From positions 1-22,131 of the forward strand of contig CAYLSV010000055.1 in the NCBI GenBank assembly GCA_964386435.1: a stretch of 22,131 nt of DNA, read 5' to 3'. The stretch comes from CAYLSV01 sp964386435 (lineage in GTDB: Bacteria; Planctomycetota; Phycisphaerae; Tepidisphaerales; Tepidisphaeraceae). The notes under the pieces are model-generated. The model was not told where the DNA came from. It did no database searches and saw only the letters and a list, made by a program, of their open reading frames with translations. The first letter of the stretch is position 1, and each line of letters starts with the position of its first letter. Below, in pieces: positions 1-7,916 of this stretch. Made by a program: the position numbers and the translations under genes.

Positions 1-97
1 TGACCCGCGAGGCTGCGCCTGAACTCCCGGCGACTTAAACTGCCGGATCAGCCCAACCGCAACGCGGCGGAGGCCCGATCGGCCTCTTGTGCAATCG
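1..97. other. Intergenic stretch with a small hairpin downstream of the minus-strand operon
   Basis: No gene is supported here. A perfect 6-bp inverted repeat (GAGGCC at 70-75, GGCCTC at 81-86, 5-nt loop) lies about 11 bases past the stop of the beta-helix gene. On the minus strand it is not followed by a T tract, so as a terminator it is weak. It may serve a plus-strand transcript entering from outside the window, since TTGT follows it on that strand. Confidence 0.3.
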
Positions 98-2767
98 TCA
101 AGGCCGCGTCGAGATGGCGAACACCGCGGGCGTTGCCGCCATGCGGTTGCTCGCGTGAACGATGTCGATGCTGCGGATCGTGACCTCGGGCCGCGGGTTT
201 TTCCAGCGTTGCACGTACAGCAGCAACCGATCTTCCGTCAGGTTGCGGCGCTTCATCGTCCGGAAAGACCAGCCGACATCGCCGTTGTCGATCAACACCG
301 TTGTCGGCCGCAACCAGTCGTCGATTTCACGGCCGCGGCGGACGGGCACCTCGGTTTGCTCGCCGTCGGCGTAGTGGATGACGTAGCGGAAAACCGTCTC
401 CCCCGCGCCCACCGGCTCGCCCGTCGGCGGCCGACGAGAGAAGTGGGCGTTGTGCAGGAACGCGATCTCCGACGCCAATAGGTTGACCGGCAAATCGGTG
501 ATCGCTTCGGCCGCGCTCCCGCCGGGGTAGCCGGCGAGGGTGAGAACGGTGGGGGCTGCGCCGTGCTTGTCCTCGGGGATGTGGAACGTGACGCCGGCAA
601 ACGTGTTGTCGCCGCTGGGCAGGTGGCGGAAGTCGGTGCCGTAGCGATTCCGCTGGAACCAGCTGGGCTGCTGGAGGTTGTTGCGGTGCATCGTGAACTT
701 CTCCCGCGGGATCGTCACCGGCTGCCACGCCTCGTCCATGCCATAGTAAGCGGTGGTCGTTCCGGCGAAATCCAGCCCCGGCACCCACGCTGTGCCGTGC
801 GGCAGGGCACCCAAGTCGCCATTTTCGCGCAGCCGGTAGTCGCCAAGCTGCGGGGCCACGTAGTGCGGGTCGGCGATGATCGTCCCCGTGCCGGCGACCG
901 TGTGCTCCGCCACCCAATGCCGATTACGCATCCACACCGGCGTCGAATCATCCGTCGTCGGCCACACCAGGTTTCCGGCAAAATCAATTTCTCGTGCCGC
1001 CGCGTCGGCCGCGTACCCGTTCACCATCGGCCGGCCGTGCGTGTTCGTGATGATGTTGTCGGTGAACTGGATCTCGCGCACTTTTTCGTTCCCGTCAAAC
1101 CCGGCAACACCAACGCCCGTCGTCTGCCAGCCGATGGCGACGCCGTGGGCGCCGGTGCGGTCGATCGTGTTGTTGAACACGCGGTGCCGCTGCATGGCCG
1201 CCGGCTGGGCGCGGTAGGTCGCTTCGCTGATCTTAATGCCGGTGGTCTTCGAGTTGGCGATGATGTTGTGGTGGATGGCAAAGTCGTAAAGGTCGTTGCT
1301 GCCCTCGGTCGAGAGCGGGATGCCGTTGAACGCGTCGTGGATGAAGTTGCGGCGGATTGTCAGATCGCGGATCGGAATCGACCACGCGTCAATGTAAATG
1401 CCGTTAAGCGAGTGGTGGACGTAATTGTGGTGGATGTCGCCCTCGGCAACGCTGATGCAGTCGATGGCCTCCTTGCCGCCGCCGGCGACGACGTTGAAGG
1501 CGATCTCGAAGCCGCGATTGCGGGTGAGGTCAATGCCCTCCTGCTCGAGGTGGTCGTGCCCCATCGGCTCGCCGGTCCGCGGGTCGACCACCTGCTCCAG
1601 AGAGTGCGGCCGGACGATCCGGTTGCCGATTATGGTGACGTCGTTCGCCCAGTGGACGATCACACCCATGCGGGCGGTGTTGAAGGTGTCGTTGAAGCTG
1701 ATGTCGACGCGGTTGACGCTGCCGTCGGGATCGTCCTCACCAATGCCGGGTGGCGGCGTCTTGTCGCCGAACATGCTGATCGCCGCACGGGGCGAATTCT
1801 GCACGTGCAGCCCCCGCACCCGCAAGTGATGCGGCTTTCCGTAGAAGTGAATCGCCCCCGTGTCGAGCTGCGACGCGCCCCTGCCAAGGTCGCCCATCCC
1901 GTTCTCGCCAACGCGGAAGTCGAAGCCGATGCCGCGGGCGTCAAAGATCGGCGTTTCTCCGGGGAAACTGCTGAGCGTGTACCACCGGCCCGCCTCACCG
2001 GTGAACTGCTTCTCGGCCGGGGCGTCGAGCGGGTAGAAGCCGCCGCGAACGTAGATCGTGTCGCCGGGCCCGGTCTTGGCTAGAGCGTGGGCGAGGGTGC
2101 CGAAGGGCTCGTCAAACGTGCCGGGCTGGCTGTCGTCGCCGATGGGTTTCTGCTGCACGAACCGGACGTCCCCGGTCGGCTCCTTCTGCACCACGGTGGC
2201 GGCGAGGATGTGCAGCGTGCCAAAGTCCTGCCAATCCTCCCGCGGCGGCAGCACCCGCAGGCCCGTGAGTGCCACGCCCGGTCGCGGGTTCGGCACCTTC
2301 ATCGCGTAGACAACGCGGCTGTTGCCTGCATCGTCGCTGGCCGATGTGTGATGCCTCTCGGCCCACAGCATCGGCCCGACGGTGCCGACCCGCGCGTGCT
2401 CGCGAACGCTCTCCCCAAACCGCACCGGCACTGCCAGCGTGCGGCCGTCCGCCCACGTCACCTCGTACACCGCCACCGTCGGCCAGTCCGGCAACTGCTG
2501 CACCTTGCGGTGGGCCAGCCCCGTTGCCCGCCGCCACCGATCCACCCCCGGCCCCGGCTCCAGCGTGTGAAGCACGGCGAGGTGACTCGCCGGCCCACCC
2601 ACGAAGTTCGGCACCGCCACCGCCTCACCCGTCGTCTCGAACGCCAGCGGCTCAGCGGCAGCGAAGTCGATCTCGCCCACCGTGACCATGCCACGAGGCA
2701 ACTCGACTGCCGACCCGACGGGGGTGAAGAACAGCAGGATAACGCAGCAGAAAAGAAGGCTCCTCAT
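98..2767 (-). CDS. Secreted right-handed parallel beta-helix protein with flanking duplicated domains
   Basis: 889 aa from the ATG at 2767; a TTG two codons upstream is also possible. Residues 1-20 form a signal peptide (MRSLLFCCVILLFF core, likely cut after GSA), so the protein is exported. Residues about 215-650 have the pattern of a pectate-lyase-like beta-helix: an entry motif GPGDTIYVRGG near 243, then repeated short strands ending in Asn or His (HHNYVHH, RRNFIHD, HHNIIAN, FNNTID, TDNIITN). N-terminal (about 60-200) and C-terminal (about 712-888) segments resemble each other: each has an xADGxxxxVPVRxG strand followed by an NPRPxVxxxxL/I strand. Family knowledge: such proteins bind or cleave polysaccharides, often uronates. 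I cannot name catalytic residues or a PL/GH family. Last gene of the minus-strand operon, 80 bp after the SDR. Confidence 0.85.
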   Translation of the reverse strand: MRSLLFCCVILLFFTPVGSAVELPRGMVTVGEIDFAAAEPLAFETTGEAVAVPNFVGGPASHLAVLHTLEPGPGVDRWRRATGLAHRKVQQLPDWPTVAVYEVTWADGRTLAVPVRFGESVREHARVGTVGPMLWAERHHTSASDDAGNSRVVYAMKVPNPRPGVALTGLRVLPPREDWQDFGTLHILAATVVQKEPTGDVRFVQQKPIGDDSQPGTFDEPFGTLAHALAKTGPGDTIYVRGGFYPLDAPAEKQFTGEAGRWYTLSSFPGETPIFDARGIGFDFRVGENGMGDLGRGASQLDTGAIHFYGKPHHLRVRGLHVQNSPRAAISMFGDKTPPPGIGEDDPDGSVNRVDISFNDTFNTARMGVIVHWANDVTIIGNRIVRPHSLEQVVDPRTGEPMGHDHLEQEGIDLTRNRGFEIAFNVVAGGGKEAIDCISVAEGDIHHNYVHHSLNGIYIDAWSIPIRDLTIRRNFIHDAFNGIPLSTEGSNDLYDFAIHHNIIANSKTTGIKISEATYRAQPAAMQRHRVFNNTIDRTGAHGVAIGWQTTGVGVAGFDGNEKVREIQFTDNIITNTHGRPMVNGYAADAAAREIDFAGNLVWPTTDDSTPVWMRNRHWVAEHTVAGTGTIIADPHYVAPQLGDYRLRENGDLGALPHGTAWVPGLDFAGTTTAYYGMDEAWQPVTIPREKFTMHRNNLQQPSWFQRNRYGTDFRHLPSGDNTFAGVTFHIPEDKHGAAPTVLTLAGYPGGSAAEAITDLPVNLLASEIAFLHNAHFSRRPPTGEPVGAGETVFRYVIHYADGEQTEVPVRRGREIDDWLRPTTVLIDNGDVGWSFRTMKRRNLTEDRLLLYVQRWKNPRPEVTIRSIDIVHASNRMAATPAVFAISTRP

Positions 2768-2847
2768 GGACAAAGCGTCACCGCGGCCGCCATGTGCCGC
2801 AACCGTCGGGCACGCAGAAGCGTTGGCAAATCGCGAGACCGCCGCGG

Positions 2848-3600
2848 TCAGTCCTTCTCCACCAGCCGGTAGCCGGCCGGGAATGTGTGCTGCGGCTCAT
2901 AGCCGATCACCCGCTGTGCCACCGCCGGGTCGACGCGCGGTTCGGCGGGTGCGCGGCCGATCGCGTAGAGGACGTGGTAGTCGCCCGGCGAGAGGTCGGC
3001 CTCCACGGCACACGCGAAGAACCGGCCGGCGTCGGCGTCGCTGAGGTAGATGTCGCGGGCGTCGCTGTCGATCATCTGCTCGGCCCGCTCCCGGGTCCGC
3101 GGCAGCCAGCCGATGCGGGCCATGATGACCGCCGCGTCGTGCTGCCGGGCGTGCATCTCACCGGCAATCTCGGCCCACCGCTTGGTCAGCGCGTACGGGT
3201 TGATTGGCGCGGCATCGTCGCCCGTGAGCAGCCGTTTGTTCTTGATGCCGGTGGTCACCTGAATCGAGCTGGCGAGGATCAGCTTTGGCACACTCGCCGC
3301 CCGGCTCGCCTCCAGCAGCCGCCAGAGGCCGACGATGTTGGGCTGCAGCAAGTCGTCGATCAGGTCGCCGTTCTCCGGGTTCGCGGCAAGGTGGACGATG
3401 GCGTCGATGCCGTGAACCGCTCGGAAAACCACCTCGGCGTCCGCAATGTCGCCGGCGAGGGCGTGATCGGCAAACGGGGCGGCGACACGATCAAGCGCGC
3501 GGACGAAGTGGCCGCGGGCTCGGAGCTCGCGAACCACCGGCTGCCCCACGGTGCCGGCGGCCCCGGTCACGAGCACGCGTTGCTTGGGTGGACTTTGCAC
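2848..3600 (-). CDS. NAD-dependent epimerase/dehydratase (extended SDR), uronate dehydrogenase-like
   Basis: 250 aa with a GTG start. It has an N-terminal Rossmann motif TGAAGTVG (residues 12-19), a GDIAD acidic turn (50-54), HLAAN (70-74), the catalytic Ser in ASS (111/112) and YxxxK as Y136-K140. The short length and the ending around GYEPQ resemble uronate dehydrogenases, which oxidise glucuronate or galacturonate to the lactone with NAD; that assignment is inference and a UDP-sugar epimerase-like role is possible. It starts 25 bp after the HAD phosphatase stop, with no clear ribosome site, so translational coupling in the operon is likely. Cytoplasmic; no signal peptide. Confidence 0.8.
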   Translation of the reverse strand: MQSPPKQRVLVTGAAGTVGQPVVRELRARGHFVRALDRVAAPFADHALAGDIADAEVVFRAVHGIDAIVHLAANPENGDLIDDLLQPNIVGLWRLLEASRAASVPKLILASSIQVTTGIKNKRLLTGDDAAPINPYALTKRWAEIAGEMHARQHDAAVIMARIGWLPRTRERAEQMIDSDARDIYLSDADAGRFFACAVEADLSPGDYHVLYAIGRAPAEPRVDPAVAQRVIGYEPQHTFPAGYRLVEKD

Positions 3601-3625
3601 GGTGGTTTGGTCAGAAGCGTGCAGC

Positions 3626-4369
3626 TTACACCTGCTCCAGCGTCTTCAAGGTCACCGCGCCGGTGGCGAACTGTGATCCATCGCCCAGTGTCGTCGCCGG
3701 CTCGTCTTCATCGCCGAGGGACGTCAGCACCACGTCGGCGGCGGACAAATCTTCCTGCCGCGTGTAGTCGTTCGCCGTCGCCACCACGTGGCAGCCGGCG
3801 GCGCGGGCGGCGGTGACGCCGATGTGGGAGTCCTCGATGACCAGCGCCCGGTCGGGCGAGACGCCGCTGCGGTCGAGGGCCGTCTGGTAGATCGCCGGGT
3901 CGGGCTTCTTCCGCGGCACCACGTCGCCGGCGAGGATGAACTCGAACCGGATGTCGGCGAGGTAGCCGTTGGCGATGGCGGTGGCCGTTCGCTCGTTGCT
4001 GGTCGTGCAGATGCCGAGCTTGAGGCCGGCGGCTTGGGCCTCGCGCATCAGGCGACGCACGCCGGGCCGTAGTGGGAGCTGGCGATTCTCGATCATCTCG
4101 ACGAACAGCTGCGTCTTGTGGGCGTGCAGTTTTCTCAGGTACGCATCGTGATCGATCGCGTTCGCCGGCCAGCCGGCTTGGTCGAAGAAGTGCCGCATCC
4201 GCTCCTTGCCGCCGCCGATTTGAAGCAGCTCGTGATAACCCTGCGGCGTCCACTCTGCGTCGATGCCGAACGCCTCGAACGTCCGGTTGAACGCCACGCG
4301 GTGGCCGTCGCGTTCGGTGTCGATGATGACGCCGTCCTGATCGAAAAAGATCGCGTCGAAGCGTGGCAT
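3626..4369 (-). CDS. HAD-superfamily phosphatase, CbbY-like
   Basis: 247 aa. All four HAD motifs are present: DQDGV with nucleophile D10 and acid/base D12, the Thr/Ser motif CTTSNE (121-126), the Lys motif in RKKPDP (K154/K155), and the acidic motif ED at 179-180. The alpha-helical cap (residues 18-85) carries GGGKERM (52-58), a hallmark I associate with CbbY-type enzymes, which dephosphorylate xylulose-1,5-bisphosphate and related sugar bisphosphates. No Calvin-cycle gene is nearby, so the substrate here is more likely a phosphorylated intermediate or by-product of the adjacent aldolase pathway (inference). The start is firm: GGAGG at 4379-4383 on the minus strand sits 9 bases upstream, inside the end of the aldolase gene, with only 2 bp between the two genes. 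Confidence 0.85.
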   Translation of the reverse strand: MPRFDAIFFDQDGVIIDTERDGHRVAFNRTFEAFGIDAEWTPQGYHELLQIGGGKERMRHFFDQAGWPANAIDHDAYLRKLHAHKTQLFVEMIENRQLPLRPGVRRLMREAQAAGLKLGICTTSNERTATAIANGYLADIRFEFILAGDVVPRKKPDPAIYQTALDRSGVSPDRALVIEDSHIGVTAARAAGCHVVATANDYTRQEDLSAADVVLTSLGDEDEPATTLGDGSQFATGAVTLKTLEQV

Positions 4370-4371
4370 GT

Positions 4372-5256
4372 TCAGTTTCCTCCCGCTTTTCCGGCGGTGC
4401 CGAGCAAATCGATCCAGTAGAGCACGCGAGCCTTGATGGCCGCCTTGATCGCCTTGTCCAGCTTGCCGGGGTTGTAATCGGCGCGGTGCTGTTCAAGGTG
4501 CTGCCAGGTGGCGTCGATCAGGCTGTGCTTCAGGTCGGTCGAGACGTTGAACTTCGCCCCGCCGAGGTCGACCAATTGGCGTACGACTTCCGGCTTCAAC
4601 CCGGTGCCGCCGTGCACGATCAACGGGGCGCGGAACTTGTCGCCGTTGACAATCTGGCCAATGAGCTTGAAGCGGTCGAAATCGATCTTCGGGTTCTCGG
4701 TCAGGTAGACGCCGTGGGCCGTGCCGATGGCGGGGGCGAACAGATCGACGCCGGTTTCCTCGACGAACCGCAGCGAGATGTCCGGGTCGCACAGCTGGGC
4801 CTCGTCCTCGGCGACGACGATCTGGTCCTCCACACCGCTGACGGTGCCGACCTCGCCCTCGACGCTCACGCCGCCGATGGCGTGGCAGTAGTCGCAAATC
4901 TCCTTGGTCATTCGGATGTTCTCGTCGATCGGGTGGTGCGAGCCGTCGATCATGATGTTGGTGTAGCCGGCGTCGGCGCAGCGCTTGCACAGGTCCATGT
5001 CTTCACAGTGATCCAAATGCAAGCACACCGGCACCGGCGCGTCCTCGGCCAGCGCGCGGTAGAGCGCGACCATCACCTTCGGCGAGTGAAACAGCGCCGG
5101 CGTCGTGGAAGTCTGCACGATGACCGGCGCGTTCTGCTCGACGCTCGCCTCGATGACGGCCTGCATCTGCACAAGGTTGGTGACGTTGAACGCCCCGACG
5201 CCGTAGCCGTCGTGGCTGGCGCGGGTGAGCATGTCTTTGGCGGACTCGATGGGCAT
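4372..5256 (-). CDS. Class II (zinc-dependent) fructose-bisphosphate/tagatose-bisphosphate-type aldolase
   Basis: 294 aa, close to the usual length of the FbaA/KbaY/GatY family. Visible residues: HLDH with catalytic D82 and zinc ligand H83, SVEGEVG (131-137), GTAHG with zinc ligand H181, VHGGTG with zinc ligand H215, and KFNVSTDL (235-242) for substrate phosphate and Schiff-independent chemistry. The reaction is reversible cleavage of a ketose (bis)phosphate to dihydroxyacetone phosphate and an aldehyde. Sequence alone does not separate fructose- from tagatose-bisphosphate or other ketose substrates. Its place between a GH2 glycosidase (10 bp upstream) and a CbbY-like phosphatase argues for a catabolic aldolase serving this locus rather than the housekeeping glycolytic one (inference). 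Cytoplasmic. Confidence 0.9.
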   Translation of the reverse strand: MPIESAKDMLTRASHDGYGVGAFNVTNLVQMQAVIEASVEQNAPVIVQTSTTPALFHSPKVMVALYRALAEDAPVPVCLHLDHCEDMDLCKRCADAGYTNIMIDGSHHPIDENIRMTKEICDYCHAIGGVSVEGEVGTVSGVEDQIVVAEDEAQLCDPDISLRFVEETGVDLFAPAIGTAHGVYLTENPKIDFDRFKLIGQIVNGDKFRAPLIVHGGTGLKPEVVRQLVDLGGAKFNVSTDLKHSLIDATWQHLEQHRADYNPGKLDKAIKAAIKARVLYWIDLLGTAGKAGGN

Positions 5257-5266
5257 GACGATTGGG

Positions 5267-7750
5267 TTAGCGGAAGCTCATGGTGGCGGTGTGCGGGTTG
5301 AAGGCCGAGGCGGCCGTCACCTCGCCGCGGGCGGGGCCGAGAATCTGGACCCTGTGCGGCTCACCGGGCAACAAGTCGAAGTGGTTGTCGCTGAATCGCC
5401 AGTTGAATGCACCGCCGTGCGGCTGGCCATCCGCCGCACCCGTGAGGTGGACGCGGCGGGCAAAGTGCTCGGTTGAAACAAGCAGGGCGTCACCGTCGCG
5501 GTCGAGCTTGAGTCTCGCCTCGGGGAACTTCAGGCGGCGCTCGATCTGGGCGAAGTCGCTGGTGCGATGGATCAGGTGGCCGTCGGCGTCACGAAGCTCG
5601 GCGACGATGGCTTGGTTGCGGTCGAACATGCCGAAGTCGTCAAGCGTGGTGACGACGCCGCTGCGGCCGGGCGGCATCAGGACGGGCAGCGACTTGGCCT
5701 TCACGTCCGTGTTCTTGAACAAATCGAGCAGCCGAACATGCAACATGCCGGCGACCGCACGCGGCGTGTCGTTGACCACCCAAACGTGCACGGCGTCGGC
5801 AATCTCCAGCGAAATCATTACCGGCTCGTACGCCCGGCGCAGCGCGAAGAACGCCGCGTTCGGCTCGTCGAAGCAGTCGAGAATCGTGCTGTAGATCATC
5901 GGGAACGTGTCGTTCAGCTTCCACAGGTAGTGGCCGAGCGTGCGGTGAAGACCGTTCTGATCGTCGGCGGGTCGGCCGCGGCGGTAGCGCTCGACGTATT
6001 TGCGGATGTAGTCGGCGTGCGCCGCGTCAAGGCGATCGACGAGGCCGGCTGGCGAGTCGGACGTGTCATAGAAGTGCTCGATCGGCCCGACCCGCGGCAG
6101 TGCAAAGTCGCTGCCCAGCGACAGCTCGCCCCACGACTCGGGCATCGGGCTGTCCCGCCAGCTGGTGATGCGGCCGTCGAAGCTCTCGTCGGGCCACAGC
6201 CGGTCGCCAAGGATGCGCTTCATCGAGTGCAGCGGCGGCGAGGAAATCCGCGTGTTCTCGGTGAAACACACCGGATACTCCTCGCCCGGCACGTACCAAA
6301 TGTGCGTGTACGAGTGCGAGTCGCCGACCTTCGGGTCGTTCGGGTAGAGGCCGCCCCACGGGCTGTTGCGGAGGTACGGCCGGTCGGGGTCGCACGCACC
6401 CACGACGCCCGGCAGGTCGAGTTCATACAGCACCCGGCCGAAGATCGGGCCGCCGGGGTCGTCGAGGTCGCTGCCCATCGGGTGCTCGTTGCCGCCGCAC
6501 CAGAGGATGATGCTCGGGTGGTGGGCAAGCTGCCGCACCATGTGGCGGGCCTCGGCCCGGACCTGCTGGCGGTACGCGTCGTGTTCCGGGTAGCCCCCCC
6601 AGGTGAACGGAAACTCGGCCCACACGAGCAAGCCCCGGCGGTCGCACTCGGCGTACACGTCGTCCGGCCACGGCGCCCCCGGCCCCCACACCCGCAGGCT
6701 GGTGAAGTTGGCGTTCTCGCACCAATCCAGAATCACCCGCAGCCGCTCGGGGTCCGCCCGGTGAGAGAGCCCTTGCAGCGGCGTCAGGTTGGAACCCCAC
6801 AGCCGCACCGGCACGTCGTTGACGAGGAACTCCAGCGGCCGGTGCATTTCCAGCCGCCGCAAACCGACCTGCTTCGACACAGGCTCAACGCCGTCCGATT
6901 CACACCGCACCTCGTAGAGCGGCTGCCCGCCGTAGCCGCGGGGCCACCAAAGCTCGGGTTGATCGACCTGCCAACTCACGCGGGCCGTGCCATCATCGGC
7001 GAGCGTCACCGCCTCGCTCGCCAACAACTCGCCACAAGGCGATCGCAGCGTAAAGGTGGCCGAATCTCCGGCTAAACCGCGTGTTTCGACTATCGCCTCC
7101 ACCGTCGCCGACTTCAGGCCGTGGCCGAGATGGCTGCGGATGCCCAGGTGCGTGATCTCGCCGCGGCCGACGCGCCGCAGCGTGGCCGGGGCGTAGAGGC
7201 CCATGGGCGTGAGGTATGGGTGGACACCGTTGAACGTGTTGAAGTCCTCGTTTGGCTTGCGGAGCAGGCGGTGCTTGTGGACGTGGCCGACCATGGCCGG
7301 CTCAAGCGTCATCGACTCCAACGTCTGCCACGGCGACTTGAAGTGGACGAGCAATCGCTTTGCCGAATCAGGCAACGCCACGTCCAGCGGCAGGTAGCAG
7401 TTGTCGTGTGAGGCGACGCGTTCACCATCCACCCACACGTCGGCCAGCGTGTCGACACCCGCCAGATTCAGCCGAAGTTCACCAGAAACCGGCAACTTTG
7501 GCAGCGCCACCCGGTAAGCCCAATCGCTTTCCGCCACCCACTTGCAGTGCCTGGCTTGCCCGGTGAGGGCGGGGTTGTCGATTCGGCCGTGGCGGACCAA
7601 GTCCTCGTGCACGCCGCCGGGCACCACGGCATCAAGCCAGTCGCCGGCGTTGCCATCGAGCAGCGCTCGCACGGCGTCGGCGGTGAGCGTGCCGTGGCCG
7701 TCGAGTTGGGTGAGCTGCCAGCCGGCGGTGAGTTCTTGGCGATGCGTCAA
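5267..7750 (-). CDS. Glycoside hydrolase family 2, beta-mannosidase-like
   Basis: 827 aa from a TTG at 7750. An upstream in-frame TTG at 7849 would give 860 aa, but the extra 33 residues are Arg/Gly-rich and unlike a GH2 start, whereas GH2 proteins normally begin a few residues before the GWQL-type strand seen here. Order: galactose-binding-like jelly roll (about 1-170), Ig-like sandwich (about 180-275), TIM barrel (about 280-600), C-terminal sandwich. The acid/base is E422 in WCGGNEHP and the nucleophile is E498 in CFTENTRISS, matching the beta-mannosidase branch (WxGxNE and FxSEFG). LRVWGPG and VWAEFPF are barrel strands typical of that branch. It releases terminal beta-mannosyl or similar residues; exact sugar unproven. 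No signal peptide, so probably cytoplasmic and acting on imported oligosaccharides. First gene of the five-gene minus-strand operon. Confidence 0.88.
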   Translation of the reverse strand: MTHRQELTAGWQLTQLDGHGTLTADAVRALLDGNAGDWLDAVVPGGVHEDLVRHGRIDNPALTGQARHCKWVAESDWAYRVALPKLPVSGELRLNLAGVDTLADVWVDGERVASHDNCYLPLDVALPDSAKRLLVHFKSPWQTLESMTLEPAMVGHVHKHRLLRKPNEDFNTFNGVHPYLTPMGLYAPATLRRVGRGEITHLGIRSHLGHGLKSATVEAIVETRGLAGDSATFTLRSPCGELLASEAVTLADDGTARVSWQVDQPELWWPRGYGGQPLYEVRCESDGVEPVSKQVGLRRLEMHRPLEFLVNDVPVRLWGSNLTPLQGLSHRADPERLRVILDWCENANFTSLRVWGPGAPWPDDVYAECDRRGLLVWAEFPFTWGGYPEHDAYRQQVRAEARHMVRQLAHHPSIILWCGGNEHPMGSDLDDPGGPIFGRVLYELDLPGVVGACDPDRPYLRNSPWGGLYPNDPKVGDSHSYTHIWYVPGEEYPVCFTENTRISSPPLHSMKRILGDRLWPDESFDGRITSWRDSPMPESWGELSLGSDFALPRVGPIEHFYDTSDSPAGLVDRLDAAHADYIRKYVERYRRGRPADDQNGLHRTLGHYLWKLNDTFPMIYSTILDCFDEPNAAFFALRRAYEPVMISLEIADAVHVWVVNDTPRAVAGMLHVRLLDLFKNTDVKAKSLPVLMPPGRSGVVTTLDDFGMFDRNQAIVAELRDADGHLIHRTSDFAQIERRLKFPEARLKLDRDGDALLVSTEHFARRVHLTGAADGQPHGGAFNWRFSDNHFDLLPGEPHRVQILGPARGEVTAASAFNPHTATMSFR

Positions 7751-7916
7751 AGCGTGTCCGGCCGATGCGGCGAGTCCTCTGGTGGTGGTTATACCGCCGC
7801 CGCGAACCGCCTCCCGCCGGCCGCGCGATTGGGCGATGGGTTTGCGCAATTGACAAGCTCCGTTGTCTGGCCCGCCGCCGGCAAACCTTTAGGCTAATCA
7901 GCCACCGCCACGAATT
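7751..7916. promoter_or_regulatory. Divergent control region between the GH2 operon and the dehydrogenase/isomerase operon
   Basis: 166 bp separate the two divergent starts if GH2 begins at 7750. On the minus strand TATAAC (7793-7788) is a five-of-six match to a -10 box and would place transcription start about 30 bases before the TTG at 7750, after the alternative TTG at 7849; this supports the shorter GH2 start. No good -35 accompanies it. On the plus strand TTGACA occurs at 7850-7855 but no -10 lies at the correct distance. No convincing operator palindrome was found by eye. Confidence 0.35.

Noticed and set aside
563..2083. Long open frame on the plus strand opposite the beta-helix gene (about 500 codons), with similar ones at 5567-7075, 11931-13919, 13486-15261 (minus), 19980-21122 (minus) and 20888-22075 (minus)
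   Set aside because: These lie antisense to genes with clear domains and motifs. In GC-rich DNA with G/C third positions the opposite frame is often open. Their translations are Val/Arg/Asp-rich with no motif.
7850..7855. TTGACA as the -35 box of the plus-strand dehydrogenase operon
   Set aside because: The bases 16-18 downstream are all G/C with no -10-like hexamer; the match may be chance.
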